Source: Candidatus Zhuqueibacterota bacterium
GTDB lineage: Bacteria > Zhuqueibacterota > Zhuqueibacteria > Residuimicrobiales > Residuimicrobiaceae
Assembly: GCA_963169875.1 (NCBI GenBank)
Contig: CAUJEL010000001.1
Coordinates: 1-45,484 of the forward strand
Reading direction: 5' to 3'
DNA length: 45,484 bases
In this document: positions 19,665 to 27,814 of the stretch, in pieces
Position numbering within the stretch: position 1 is the first letter of the stretch
Layout of the letters: every line of letters starts with the position of its first letter
Made by a program: the position numbers and the translations under genes
Notes under the pieces: model-generated
The model's database searches: none
Told to the model about the DNA's origin: nothing
What the model saw: only the letters and a program-made list of their open reading frames with translations

Positions 19665-20429
19665 TCAACAGTGCAAATAGTCGCGCAGATGGCGGCACAG
19701 GGACTCCTCGGCGTCGGCGTGCAGCCAATGCGATCCTTCGGGAATGGTCACCAGTTCCGCCGCCGGGAAAAGGGCGCGGATGGCCGCCTCGTCCTCATCG
19801 AGGATATAATCGCTACGGCCGCCGCGGACAAAGAGGGCGGGTTTTACAAACTGGCGTTCCGATTCGATCGCCGCAAAAATCTCATCGAGATGATCACGCA
19901 GGCTGTGCACGTTGATCCGCCAGCGAAAACCATGGTCCGTGCGTTGCAGGTTTTTAAGAATGAAAAGCCGCACCATGGGAGCTGGAATCACCGCCGCAAA
20001 TGCCTCCTCAATCCCGGCGCGCGTCGTGAACCGGCTCAGGTCGAGCGCCAGCATGAAATCGAGCACCCGTTCGAAAAAGGGATGGTGATAGGCGCGGGGC
20101 GCGATATCGACGATCACCAGTTTTTCAATCCGTTCGGGGTAATGGAGGGCATGGCACATCGCCGCCTTGCCGCCCATGGAGTGACCGATGACGCGCACCT
20201 CCCCGAGATCGTGCTCCCGGATAAAATCCTCCAGATCCTCTGCAAGGATCCGGTAGTTGAATTCCGCGGCATGCGGCGACTGGCCGTGGTTACGCTGATC
20301 CAATAGATAGACGGTGTGATTCCGGGCGATGCGGCCGGCAATGGTCAGCCAGTTGTCTGACATTCCGAAGAGGCCGTGCAGGATGATCAGCGGCCTGCCG
20401 TCGCCGACTTTTCGATAGGCAAGTTTCAT
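19665..20429 (-). CDS. Alpha/beta-hydrolase, YbfF-type esterase
   Basis: A 254-residue cytoplasmic serine hydrolase. HGLFG (18-22) forms the oxyanion hole, GHSMGG (82-87) holds the nucleophile Ser84, LFVRGGRSDYI carries the acid residue and EGSHWLHAD the catalytic histidine. DQRNHGQSPH after strand 4 is typical of YbfF/acyl-CoA-esterase-like members, whose physiological substrates are poorly known. There is no signal peptide. The gene is divergent from the tilS operon (promoter at 20587) and convergent with the unknown gene at 18717-19319. Confidence 0.88.
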   Translation of the reverse strand: MKLAYRKVGDGRPLIILHGLFGMSDNWLTIAGRIARNHTVYLLDQRNHGQSPHAAEFNYRILAEDLEDFIREHDLGEVRVIGHSMGGKAAMCHALHYPERIEKLVIVDIAPRAYHHPFFERVLDFMLALDLSRFTTRAGIEEAFAAVIPAPMVRLFILKNLQRTDHGFRWRINVHSLRDHLDEIFAAIESERQFVKPALFVRGGRSDYILDEDEAAIRALFPAAELVTIPEGSHWLHADAEESLCRHLRDYLHC

Positions 20430-20586
20430 GGTTCTGGGCCCTCGTTTTTGGTGCGTTCAAGGACAAAATAGCAATCAACGAGACCAGATTCAAGCACAAA
20501 TTCCAGCGAGGTTAAGAAAAGTTGTATGATTTGTCCCGACAGGATTTGCAGGGTAATGCGGAACCCCGCCCCGGCCTCTAAAAAAG

Positions 20587-20615
20587 TTGCCCTTCTCCTC
20601 CCGGTTTTGTATATT
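20587..20615 (+). promoter_or_regulatory. Promoter of the tilS-hpt-ftsH-folP-cdaA operon
   Basis: TTGCCC (20587-20592), a 17-base spacer, TATATT (20610-20615). Predicted transcript start near 20622, about 22 bases before the tilS start codon. Confidence 0.65.
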
Positions 20616-20643
20616 GCATCATCATAAGCAGGAGAAAATCGCC

Positions 20644-22050
20644 TTGCCGCATCGCGATGACATTTTTCACGTTTTCAAAATGGCCATGCAAGTTGAGGCC
20701 GCTGTGGCGGAAGGGAGCCACTTGCTTGTTGCGGTCTCCGGCGGACTGGATTCTGTCGTGATGCTGCATCTGCTGCGGCGTCTGGCCGCTGAGTTTCCCC
20801 TGCACATCGAGGTCGCCCATTTCAACCATCAGCTGCGCGATGAAGCCGCCGATATGGATGAACAGTTTGTCAAGGAGTTATGTGCAGGCTGGCACTGCCC
20901 CTTTCATGCCGGACGCGGCGATGTAAGATCCTATGCCCGGGATCACCATCTCAGCATCGAAACCGCGGCGCGGGAGATGCGTTATGCATTCCTGCACCAG
21001 TGTGCAAAAGAAAGCCGGTGCGAATTCATCCTCACGGCACACCATGCGGATGATCAGGCGGAAACGGTCCTCGATCGCTTCGTCAAGGGCGCAGCGCTGC
21101 ACGGCCTGACGGGTATTCCCTTCCGCAACGGCCCCATTTTGCGCCCCATGCTGCAAATCGAACGTGGGGCCATCGAAGACTATGCCCAAAAAGAGCAGCT
21201 TGATTATCGCACGGATGCCAGCAATGACGATATGCGCTATCACCGCAACCGCATCCGCCATGATCTGCTGCCGCATCTGAAACAATATAATCCCCAGGTC
21301 GTGGAAGGAGTGAACCGGCTCGCGCGCAATTTGCGTGAGGCGGAGGCGTATCTTGAACATGAAGCAGAACAGGCGCTGCAGCTTTGTCTTGTGCAGTGCG
21401 ATCGCGAAAAAATTATTCTTGAAACAAAGGCATTTTTATCGTACTTTAATATTTTACAGAAATATATGCTCTTGATTTGCTGGCGTCTTTCAGGTGAGGA
21501 TTCACGCCCTTTCAGCGATGAGCACTGGCACGCTTTTTTTGATTTTCTTCGCGCCGGACGCCGGGACCGGCCTTTGCGGCTGGGGAATATGCAAGTATGG
21601 CTTTTGCGCGGACGTCTCGTACTGCTACGGCGTTCAGATGAGCCCTGTGAAGTGCGGCTGGATGAAATTCCGGGTCATTACGCTCTGTGGAGCGGTTTCG
21701 AATTTGAAATAAAACCGTCCGAACAGCCGTTAGATCAGATAGAACAGAATCAGGATCAGTGTACGGTTTGGGTTGATGCCGATCGCTTGAACGAGCGCTG
21801 CTGGTTGCGGGTGCCCCGCCGCGGAGATCAATTCCAGCCGCTCAAGATGTCCGGTCAGAAGCGTGTCAGCCAGGTGCTGGCGGAAAAACACATTCCGCCC
21901 TATGATCGCAGCGTGATTCCGCTTTTCCTGAGTGGAGAAGAAATCGTCTGGGTCTGCGGGGTACGGCTGGATGATCGTTTTCGCGTCACAACTCACAGCA
22001 AGCATGTCTATCAGTTAAGGGTGGAAAGAAATCTTGAATCAGAGATCTGA
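20644..22050 (+). CDS. tilS: tRNA(Ile)-lysidine synthase
   Basis: A 468-residue enzyme that converts the wobble cytidine of tRNA-Ile(CAU) to lysidine so that it reads AUA. It shows the PP-loop ATPase signature SGGLDS (about 32-37), HFNHQLR, TAAREMRY, LTAHHADDQAETVL and a C-terminal TilS domain with WLRVPRRGDQFQPLKMSGQKRVSQVLAEKHIP. Length is typical of the long form. I place the start at the TTG 20644, eight bases after AGGAGA and about 22 bases after the predicted transcription start; the next ATG, at 20674, would give a protein ten residues shorter. The 3' end overlaps hpt by 17 bases. Confidence 0.95.
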   Translation: MPHRDDIFHVFKMAMQVEAAVAEGSHLLVAVSGGLDSVVMLHLLRRLAAEFPLHIEVAHFNHQLRDEAADMDEQFVKELCAGWHCPFHAGRGDVRSYARDHHLSIETAAREMRYAFLHQCAKESRCEFILTAHHADDQAETVLDRFVKGAALHGLTGIPFRNGPILRPMLQIERGAIEDYAQKEQLDYRTDASNDDMRYHRNRIRHDLLPHLKQYNPQVVEGVNRLARNLREAEAYLEHEAEQALQLCLVQCDREKIILETKAFLSYFNILQKYMLLICWRLSGEDSRPFSDEHWHAFFDFLRAGRRDRPLRLGNMQVWLLRGRLVLLRRSDEPCEVRLDEIPGHYALWSGFEFEIKPSEQPLDQIEQNQDQCTVWVDADRLNERCWLRVPRRGDQFQPLKMSGQKRVSQVLAEKHIPPYDRSVIPLFLSGEEIVWVCGVRLDDRFRVTTHSKHVYQLRVERNLESEI

Positions 22051-22585
22051 ATTTGAAAAAGTGGTTTACGACGGCGGCTTTCGCACGCTGCTCAGCCAGG
22101 ATGAGATTGGTCAGCGCATTCGTGAGATGGGGGCGCAGATCACTGAAGATTATCGCGGCCTTCAGCCCATTATGATTGGCGTCCTCAATGGCGCTTTCCT
22201 GTTCATGGCGGATTTGATCCGTCACGTCGAGATCGATCTGGAGGTGGATTTCATCAAAATCTCCAGCTATGGCGATGCCAAAGTCTCTTCCGGGGAAGTG
22301 AAGATGCTCAAGGACATCAACGCGCAGATCCAGGGGCGCCATGTTCTGCTGGTGGAGGATATCGTTGATACCGGGCTGTCGATTCGTTTCCTGCATGAGA
22401 AATTTATGGCCGTGAAACCTGCTTCGCTCAAGTTCGTATCTTTATTAATCAAGCGGGAAAATGTCAAAACGGATATCCCCATCGATTATGTCGGTTTTGA
22501 GATACCCAATGAATTTGTCATAGGTTATGGATTGGATTATAAACAGATATTGCGCAATTTACCCGCCGTTTATGTCATGGAATAA
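22034..22585 (+). CDS. hpt: Hypoxanthine phosphoribosyltransferase
   Basis: A 183-residue purine-salvage enzyme that makes IMP or GMP from hypoxanthine or guanine and PRPP. The PRPP-binding loop is VLLVEDIVDTGLS (104-116); MIGVLNGAFLFMADL and DFIKISSYGD are conserved, as is the C-terminal FVIGYGLDYKQILRNLPAV. The start is TTG at 22034 with GGAAAGA just upstream, inside the end of tilS (17-base overlap, different frame), implying translational coupling. tilS-hpt-ftsH is a widely conserved gene order. Confidence 0.95.
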   Translation: MNQRSEFEKVVYDGGFRTLLSQDEIGQRIREMGAQITEDYRGLQPIMIGVLNGAFLFMADLIRHVEIDLEVDFIKISSYGDAKVSSGEVKMLKDINAQIQGRHVLLVEDIVDTGLSIRFLHEKFMAVKPASLKFVSLLIKRENVKTDIPIDYVGFEIPNEFVIGYGLDYKQILRNLPAVYVME

Positions 22586-22600
22586 CTTGAGGTATACACC

Positions 22601-24601
22601 TTGATACAGAAAAACAATGAACAATTTGGCTTGATGAAAATGGATCCGCAGCCGCCCAACCGTCCGGACAATAATCGCCGTCCCCCGCGGCAGCCCTTGC
22701 GCCAACCCGAGGGTCCGCAGTGGAGCCGGGTGATCCGTCCTTTGCTGATCTGGATCGGATTGATCGTTCTGGCGCTGGTGCTGTCGCAGCAATTTTCGCC
22801 AACGCGCGTCAAGGAGACGCTGGTGACGTACGATGTTTTCATGAGCTATCTCCAGGCCGGCAAAGTGGAATCGATTGTGGTTGAAGATACGATCCTGCGC
22901 GGAAAATTGACGCAGGACGCAGTCGAAAAGGGCACGGCGGATATTCGTTTGGTTCTGCCGCCGCGCATCAGCGCGGAGACTTTTGAAACCTGGCGCCGGG
23001 ATTACAAGGTGCAACTGCAGTTCAAGGAGGGGGGACCCAGCATCTGGAGTTCTCTGGTTTACATTCTTCCCTGGATCTTGTTCATTGGCATTTGGATTTA
23101 TTTCATGCGCCGCATGCAAGGCGCCAATAACAAGGGGATATTTGCCTTTGGCAAGTCCAAGGCGCGCATGTGGACCGAAAATCAGACGCGCATCACCTTC
23201 GCGGATGTGGCCGGCGCTGACGAAGCCAAGCAGGAGCTGCAGGAGATCATCGAATTCCTGCGCGAGCCGGAAAAATTCCAGCGTCTTGGTGGCAAGATAC
23301 CCAAAGGCGCGCTGCTCTTGGGTCCTCCGGGAACCGGGAAAACGCTGCTGGCCAAAGCCGTGGCCGGTGAAGCCGGCGTGCCCTTCTTCAGCATGTCGGG
23401 CGCTGATTTTGTCGAGATGTTCGTCGGCGTCGGCGCTTCGCGTGTGCGCGATCTCTTTGATCAGGGCAAGCGCAACGCACCGTGCATCATTTTCATCGAT
23501 GAACTGGATGCGGTCGGCCGCCACCGTGGCGCCGGACTGGGCGGGGGACATGATGAGCGCGAACAAACCTTGAATCAGCTGTTGGTGGAGATGGATGGTT
23601 TTGACAGTAACGAAGGCGTCATTCTCATCGCCGCCACCAACCGTCCCGACGTACTTGATTCGGCGCTGCTGCGCCCCGGACGTTTCGACCGCCAGATCGT
23701 GGTGGATCGTCCCGATGTGCGCGGCCGCGAGGGCATTCTCAAAGTACATACCAAAAAGATCCCGATGTCCAAGCACGTCAATCTCAATATTCTGGCCAAA
23801 GGCACGCCGGGTTTCTCGGGCGCCGATCTGGCCAATATGGTGAATGAAGCCGCTTTGCTGGCGGCGCGCAAAAACAAGGAGAGCGTCGAAGCCGTCGATT
23901 TCGAAGAGGCCAAGGACAAGGTGATGATGGGCATCGAGCGCAAAAGCCTGCTCATCAGCGATGATGAGAAACGCAGCACCGCTTACCATGAGGCGGGTCA
24001 TGTGCTGGTCGGCAAGCTGACGCCGGAATCGGATCCGGTGCATAAGGTCACCATCATCCCGCGCGGACGCGCGCTGGGCGCGACGACGACGCTGCCCCTG
24101 GACGAAAAGCACAACTACAGCCGCACCTACTGCCTGGCCATGATGCGGCAGCTGCTGGGCGGACGCGCCGCTGAGAAACTGATCCTCAATGAAATGACGA
24201 CCGGGGCGGGGGATGATATCAAACGCGTCACCGAACTGGCGCGCAAGATGGTGTGCGAGTGGGGCATGAGCGAAAAGCTCGGGCCTTTGACCTTCGGGGA
24301 AAAGCAGGAAGAGATTTTTCTCGGCCGTGAGATCGCGCAGCATCGCGATTACAGCGAAGAGACCGCGCGGCTGATAGACAAGGAAATTCGTCAGCTGGTG
24401 GAAACCGCCGCTGCGGATGTCGAGGCCATGCTCAAGAAACATATTGATCTGCTGCACGCCATCGCCCTGGCGCTGCTCGAACGCGAAATGCTCGATGGCG
24501 AGGAAATTGAAAAGATCATGCAGGGCAAAAAGCTGCCGCGCAGCAAGAAAAACAACGCGGCGGCCAAGCCGGCGCGCCGGAAAAAATCGGTCAAGGAATA
24601 A
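22601..24601 (+). CDS. ftsH: ATP-dependent zinc metalloprotease FtsH
   Basis: A 666-residue membrane-anchored AAA protease that extracts and degrades membrane proteins and some soluble regulators. Two transmembrane helices (about 45-66 and 148-168) flank a periplasmic domain. The AAA module has Walker A GPPGTGKT (241-248), Walker [12 protein letters not shown] and the second region of homology [19 protein letters not shown]. The protease site is HEAGH (463-467) with Asp539 in TGAGDD as third zinc ligand. The tail is strongly basic ([20 protein letters not shown]). The start is TTG at 22601, seven bases after GAGGT; an ATG at 22634 is the alternative. Confidence 0.97.
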   Translation: MIQKNNEQFGLMKMDPQPPNRPDNNRRPPRQPLRQPEGPQWSRVIRPLLIWIGLIVLALVLSQQFSPTRVKETLVTYDVFMSYLQAGKVESIVVEDTILRGKLTQDAVEKGTADIRLVLPPRISAETFETWRRDYKVQLQFKEGGPSIWSSLVYILPWILFIGIWIYFMRRMQGANNKGIFAFGKSKARMWTENQTRITFADVAGADEAKQELQEIIEFLREPEKFQRLGGKIPKGALLLGPPGTGKTLLAKAVAGEAGVPFFSMSGADFVEMFVGVGASRVRDLFDQGKRNAPCIIFIDELDAVGRHRGAGLGGGHDEREQTLNQLLVEMDGFDSNEGVILIAATNRPDVLDSALLRPGRFDRQIVVDRPDVRGREGILKVHTKKIPMSKHVNLNILAKGTPGFSGADLANMVNEAALLAARKNKESVEAVDFEEAKDKVMMGIERKSLLISDDEKRSTAYHEAGHVLVGKLTPESDPVHKVTIIPRGRALGATTTLPLDEKHNYSRTYCLAMMRQLLGGRAAEKLILNEMTTGAGDDIKRVTELARKMVCEWGMSEKLGPLTFGEKQEEIFLGREIAQHRDYSEETARLIDKEIRQLVETAAADVEAMLKKHIDLLHAIALALLEREMLDGEEIEKIMQGKKLPRSKKNNAAAKPARRKKSVKE

Positions 24602-24609
24602 ACAGATTG

Positions 24610-25473
24610 ATGTCTGCGCCGCTTCACCATAGATATGTTTTGCGATGTGTGGACCGCAAGCTGGAATTGGGCGGCCGCACCCGGATCATGGGCATCCTGA
24701 ACGTCACACCCGATTCCTTTTCCGACGGCGGACGTTTTTTTAGCTGCGACGATGCCCTGCGCCAGGCGGAACAGTTGATCGCCGAAGGCGCGGATGTGCT
24801 GGATATCGGCGGCGAATCCACGCGCCCCGGCGCCCTGCCTGTGGATCTGGAGGAAGAGATACGCCGGGTAGTGCCTGTGATCGAAGCGCTCTGCAAACGC
24901 TTTGATATACTCCTTTCTGTGGATACCTGCAAATCCGTGGTCGCCCACGCCGCCCTGGAGCACGGCGCTCGCATCATCAATGACATCAGCGGTCTCACTT
25001 TTGACGCCAAAATGGCGCAGGTGGCAGCTCAGAGCGGCGCCGCAGTGGTCATCATGCACATCAAAGGCACGCCGCGGGACATGCAGCAGAATCCCCTTTA
25101 TGAGGACGTCACGGGCGAAATCCATGATTTTCTGGCGCGGCAGATGTCGTATGCGCAGGAGCAGGGCATTCAGGCCGACCAGATTGTTCTGGATCCGGGC
25201 ATCGGCTTTGGCAAGCGCCTCGAAGATAATTACACCCTGTTGCGCGAACTGGCGCGGTTTCACGATCTCGGCGCGCCGCTGCTGCTCGGACCTTCGCGAA
25301 AATCCTTCATCGGCAAGGTGCTCGACGCAGCAACGGATGACCGTCTGGAAGGGACAGCCGCGGCGGTCACCGCCGCCATATTAAACGGCGCTCACATGAT
25401 TCGTGTACATGATGTCCGGATTATGAAACGCGTTGCACGCATCTCCGATGCCATTCGGGGAATTCTCTCTTAA
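24610..25473 (+). CDS. folP: Dihydropteroate synthase
   Basis: A 287-residue TIM-barrel enzyme that joins p-aminobenzoate to dihydropterin pyrophosphate in folate synthesis, the sulfonamide target. It shows MGILNVTPDSFSDGG, DIGGESTRPGA, SVDTCKS, INDISG, VVIMHIKGTPRDMQ, DPGIGFGKRLEDNY, GPSRKSFIG and RVHDV, all in family order. Length is normal. It starts at ATG 24610, or possibly the TTG three bases earlier, after AAGGA. It lies 8 bases after ftsH and 13 before cdaA, so all are one operon; folP next to cdaA is common in FCB bacteria. Confidence 0.96.
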   Translation: MSAPLHHRYVLRCVDRKLELGGRTRIMGILNVTPDSFSDGGRFFSCDDALRQAEQLIAEGADVLDIGGESTRPGALPVDLEEEIRRVVPVIEALCKRFDILLSVDTCKSVVAHAALEHGARIINDISGLTFDAKMAQVAAQSGAAVVIMHIKGTPRDMQQNPLYEDVTGEIHDFLARQMSYAQEQGIQADQIVLDPGIGFGKRLEDNYTLLRELARFHDLGAPLLLGPSRKSFIGKVLDAATDDRLEGTAAAVTAAILNGAHMIRVHDVRIMKRVARISDAIRGILS

Positions 25474-25486
25474 CTGAATTTCTAAC

Positions 25487-26272
25487 ATGTCGCTGACCCT
25501 TTTCAAAATAGGTTTTCTGCCTGTATCGGTGATGGACATCGTCGACATCATCGTCATGTCTTATATTCTTTTCAAAGTCTATAATTTCATTCGCGGGTCG
25601 CGCGGCGCGCAGATGCTCGTGGGATTGATCATCATTTTGCTTTTTTCCGTGGTGACGCCGGTACTGCAGATGCGGGGGATCAGCTGGATCTTTCAAAATT
25701 TGCGCACCGTGTGGCTGGTGGCTTTTGTCATCCTGTTTCAGCCTGAACTGCGACGCATTTTAATATCGGTTGGACAGAGCCGCGTCATTCGTTATTTTGT
25801 CAAGGTCAGCGGCAATAAAGTCATAGATGAAGTTGTGGAAGCGACCGAGCAATTGCAGCAGCGTGGCTATGGCGCCCTGCTGGTCATGGGACGCGAAGCC
25901 GGCTTGAAAAACGTCACCGAATCCGGCGTCCGTATGCAGGCGGAGATATCAGCCGCCTTGATTATCTCCATCTTTAATCCCCGATCACCCCTTCATGATG
26001 GCGCGGTCGTCATCCAGAACGACCTCATCGATTCCGCCAAGTGCATTCTGCCGCTGACGGAAAATGCGAACGCCGACGCAACCTATGGCACCCGGCACCG
26101 GGCGGCGATCGGACTCTCGGAAGAGAGCGATGCCCTCATCATCGTCGTTTCTGAAGAAACCGGACGGGTTTCACTGGCGGTAAACGGTGAACTCAATTAC
26201 GATCTCAGTCTTGAGCAGCTCCGCCATCAACTCTATCAGGCTTTCAGTCCGACGTTTTCCAAAGTGATTTGA
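25487..26272 (+). CDS. cdaA: Diadenylate cyclase CdaA (DisA-N/DAC domain)
   Basis: A 261-residue membrane enzyme condensing two ATP into cyclic di-AMP. Three hydrophobic helices lie in the first 80 residues, followed by a linker and the DAC catalytic domain with DGA (171-173) and GTRHR (201-205), the two signature motifs. The N-terminal DIVDIIVMSYILFKVY and the QPELRRIL linker are typical of the CdaA subtype. Cyclic di-AMP regulates potassium transport and cell-wall homeostasis in many bacteria; the window also holds trkA/trkH, which may be a target. No CdaR partner gene follows; the next gene is unrelated. Confidence 0.95.
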   Translation: MSLTLFKIGFLPVSVMDIVDIIVMSYILFKVYNFIRGSRGAQMLVGLIIILLFSVVTPVLQMRGISWIFQNLRTVWLVAFVILFQPELRRILISVGQSRVIRYFVKVSGNKVIDEVVEATEQLQQRGYGALLVMGREAGLKNVTESGVRMQAEISAALIISIFNPRSPLHDGAVVIQNDLIDSAKCILPLTENANADATYGTRHRAAIGLSEESDALIIVVSEETGRVSLAVNGELNYDLSLEQLRHQLYQAFSPTFSKVI

Positions 26273-26285
26273 CCAGGATTGACTT

Positions 26286-27464
26286 ATGCGAATCATGACC
26301 CCGGCAGGAATAGTCATTTTCTGTCTGATGCTGCTGCCTGTGCAGGCGCAGGAATCAGGCACCATGGCGGTTGTCAGCGGCGAGGTGACCAGGGATCACC
26401 GTCCCCTGCTGTGGAAAAATCGCGAGAGCGATGTCCGTGAAAACGAAGTGGCGTTTTTTCATGGACCGCGTTATGATTTTATCGCGATCATCGATCGCAA
26501 TGATACGGCCAGGGTGTGGATGGGATTGAATACCGCCGGATTTGCGATTGTGCAAACAGAGGCTTTGGGACTGGACAGCAGTGCGACGGCCCGGAATGGT
26601 CAGTTCATCAAGCAGGCGCTGGGGAGATGCGGCCGGGTGGATGATCTCGAAGGGTTGCTCACTGCCTACGCCGATTCGAGCAGAGCCTGCTGCGCAAACT
26701 TTGCCAGCCTCGATGCCTTTGGAAGTGCCGCTTTGTTCGAAGTCATCTTGCGCCAGCTGGTGCGTTTGACCCCTTCGGATTCAACCCTTGGCGCGCCTGG
26801 CGTATTGGTGCGCACCGATTTTGTCCTGACCGGCCCTGGCGGCAGCCGCGGCGGTGTCTGGAAATATCAGCGCGCACGGGAACTCTTGCAAATCCGGGCG
26901 CGGTCTGGCGAAATCGATGTCCCTTTTGTACTGCAGAGCGTGGCGCGCGATCTGGCCAGCGAGGAGGTCGATCCGTATCCGTTGCCCTTCACCGGAATTG
27001 TGGGCGGTGCTCCGCAAGGATTTGTGCCAACGCGGACTACCCTCAACAGTTCTCGCACGGTCTCTTGCGCGGTGATTCAGGGGGTGCGGCCGGGGGAAGA
27101 TCCGCGTCTGGCAACGTTATGGGTCATTCTGGGGGAGCCCGTCAGCGGCATCGCATTACCCCTGTGGCCGGCCAGTGGCAAGATCCCCGAAGCGTATGAT
27201 GGCAAAGATGGTTCTGACCTCAATCAAACCCTGCTGCGCAATCGCGGGCGCTTTTATCCCAAAAAGAGCTGGCCGCAACACCTCGATACCTCGGCTTTGC
27301 TGCGCGGCCGCCGCAGCTGGCTGACGTTCATGACGGAGTTTGAGAACGACGTTTATTCTACCACTGCATCTGTTCTGCAGAAATGGCGCCGCAGCCGTCC
27401 CGATACCCGGGAGATGGCACAACTGCAATATCAGTTCAGTCGATCCCTGCTGCGCGCCCTGTGA
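26286..27464 (+). CDS. Secreted Ntn-hydrolase-like protein (C45/choloylglycine-hydrolase fold), nucleophile missing
   Basis: A 392-residue protein with a signal peptide (1-21). After it, TMAVVSGEVTRDHRPLLWKNRESD matches the start of a family of secreted N-terminal-nucleophile amidases, in which the mature chain begins C-T-x-A-V-x-S-G and continues to PLLWKNRD. Further family-like segments are YDFIAIID, RVWMGLNTAGFAIV, ANFASLDAFG and GVLVRTDF. Here the position of the nucleophilic cysteine is Gly25 (codon GGC at 26358-26360, one base from the cysteine codon TGC). The protein may therefore be inactive or a binding protein. It starts 13 bases after cdaA with AGGA upstream, so it is probably the last gene of the operon. 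Confidence 0.65.
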   Translation: MRIMTPAGIVIFCLMLLPVQAQESGTMAVVSGEVTRDHRPLLWKNRESDVRENEVAFFHGPRYDFIAIIDRNDTARVWMGLNTAGFAIVQTEALGLDSSATARNGQFIKQALGRCGRVDDLEGLLTAYADSSRACCANFASLDAFGSAALFEVILRQLVRLTPSDSTLGAPGVLVRTDFVLTGPGGSRGGVWKYQRARELLQIRARSGEIDVPFVLQSVARDLASEEVDPYPLPFTGIVGGAPQGFVPTRTTLNSSRTVSCAVIQGVRPGEDPRLATLWVILGEPVSGIALPLWPASGKIPEAYDGKDGSDLNQTLLRNRGRFYPKKSWPQHLDTSALLRGRRSWLTFMTEFENDVYSTTASVLQKWRRSRPDTREMAQLQYQFSRSLLRAL

Positions 27465-27756
27465 TAAGGCGTGAGATAGCCTCAACCCCGAACCCGCTGC
27501 TCCAAAATTCTGCTTTTTTACGATCCTTCAGCGTTTCTGAATATCATTGGGGACCATGCGATGTCCGTCTGTTGCCCTGATTTTTTTCCACGCAGCACCT
27601 CATAGTGCTAGTCCCCAAAATATCCTGGCATGCCATTTTTCGCAGTTCCGTCTTTAGACGGATCTATCAGCCGGTTGTATCCGCGACCATGGACGATTGC
27701 TTTTTTATAAAGTCCGGCATTATTGTCATTCATCAGAAAATTACGTCATGTTCCAT
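27465..27756. other. Gene-free stretch before the GMC oxidoreductase
   Basis: No protein-like frame. A small hairpin TCCGTC-TTTA-GACGGA lies at 27647-27662. No clear terminator follows the operon end at 27464. Confidence 0.4.
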
Positions 27757-27785
27757 TTGTGAATTTGATTCATTTTTTGTATTTT
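27757..27785 (+). promoter_or_regulatory. Candidate promoter of the GMC oxidoreductase/ALDH pair
   Basis: TTGTGA (27757-27762), a 17-base spacer, TATTTT (27780-27785), about 30 bases before the ATG at 27815, in an AT-rich segment. Confidence 0.45.
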
Positions 27786-27814
27786 TTAGCCACACCAATA
27801 ATGGGATATCGCTT

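Noticed and set aside
19479-20306. Open frame of 275 codons on the plus strand
   Set aside because: Mostly antisense to the alpha/beta hydrolase, whose catalytic motifs are clear on the other strand.
22559-24457. Open frame of 632 codons on the minus strand
   Set aside because: Antisense to ftsH and part of hpt; composition is a mirror of the coding strand, with no domain features.
27605-27814. N-terminal extension of the GMC oxidoreductase
   Set aside because: The 70 extra residues show no signal peptide or homology, and the FAD-binding fold starts at the ATG at 27815.
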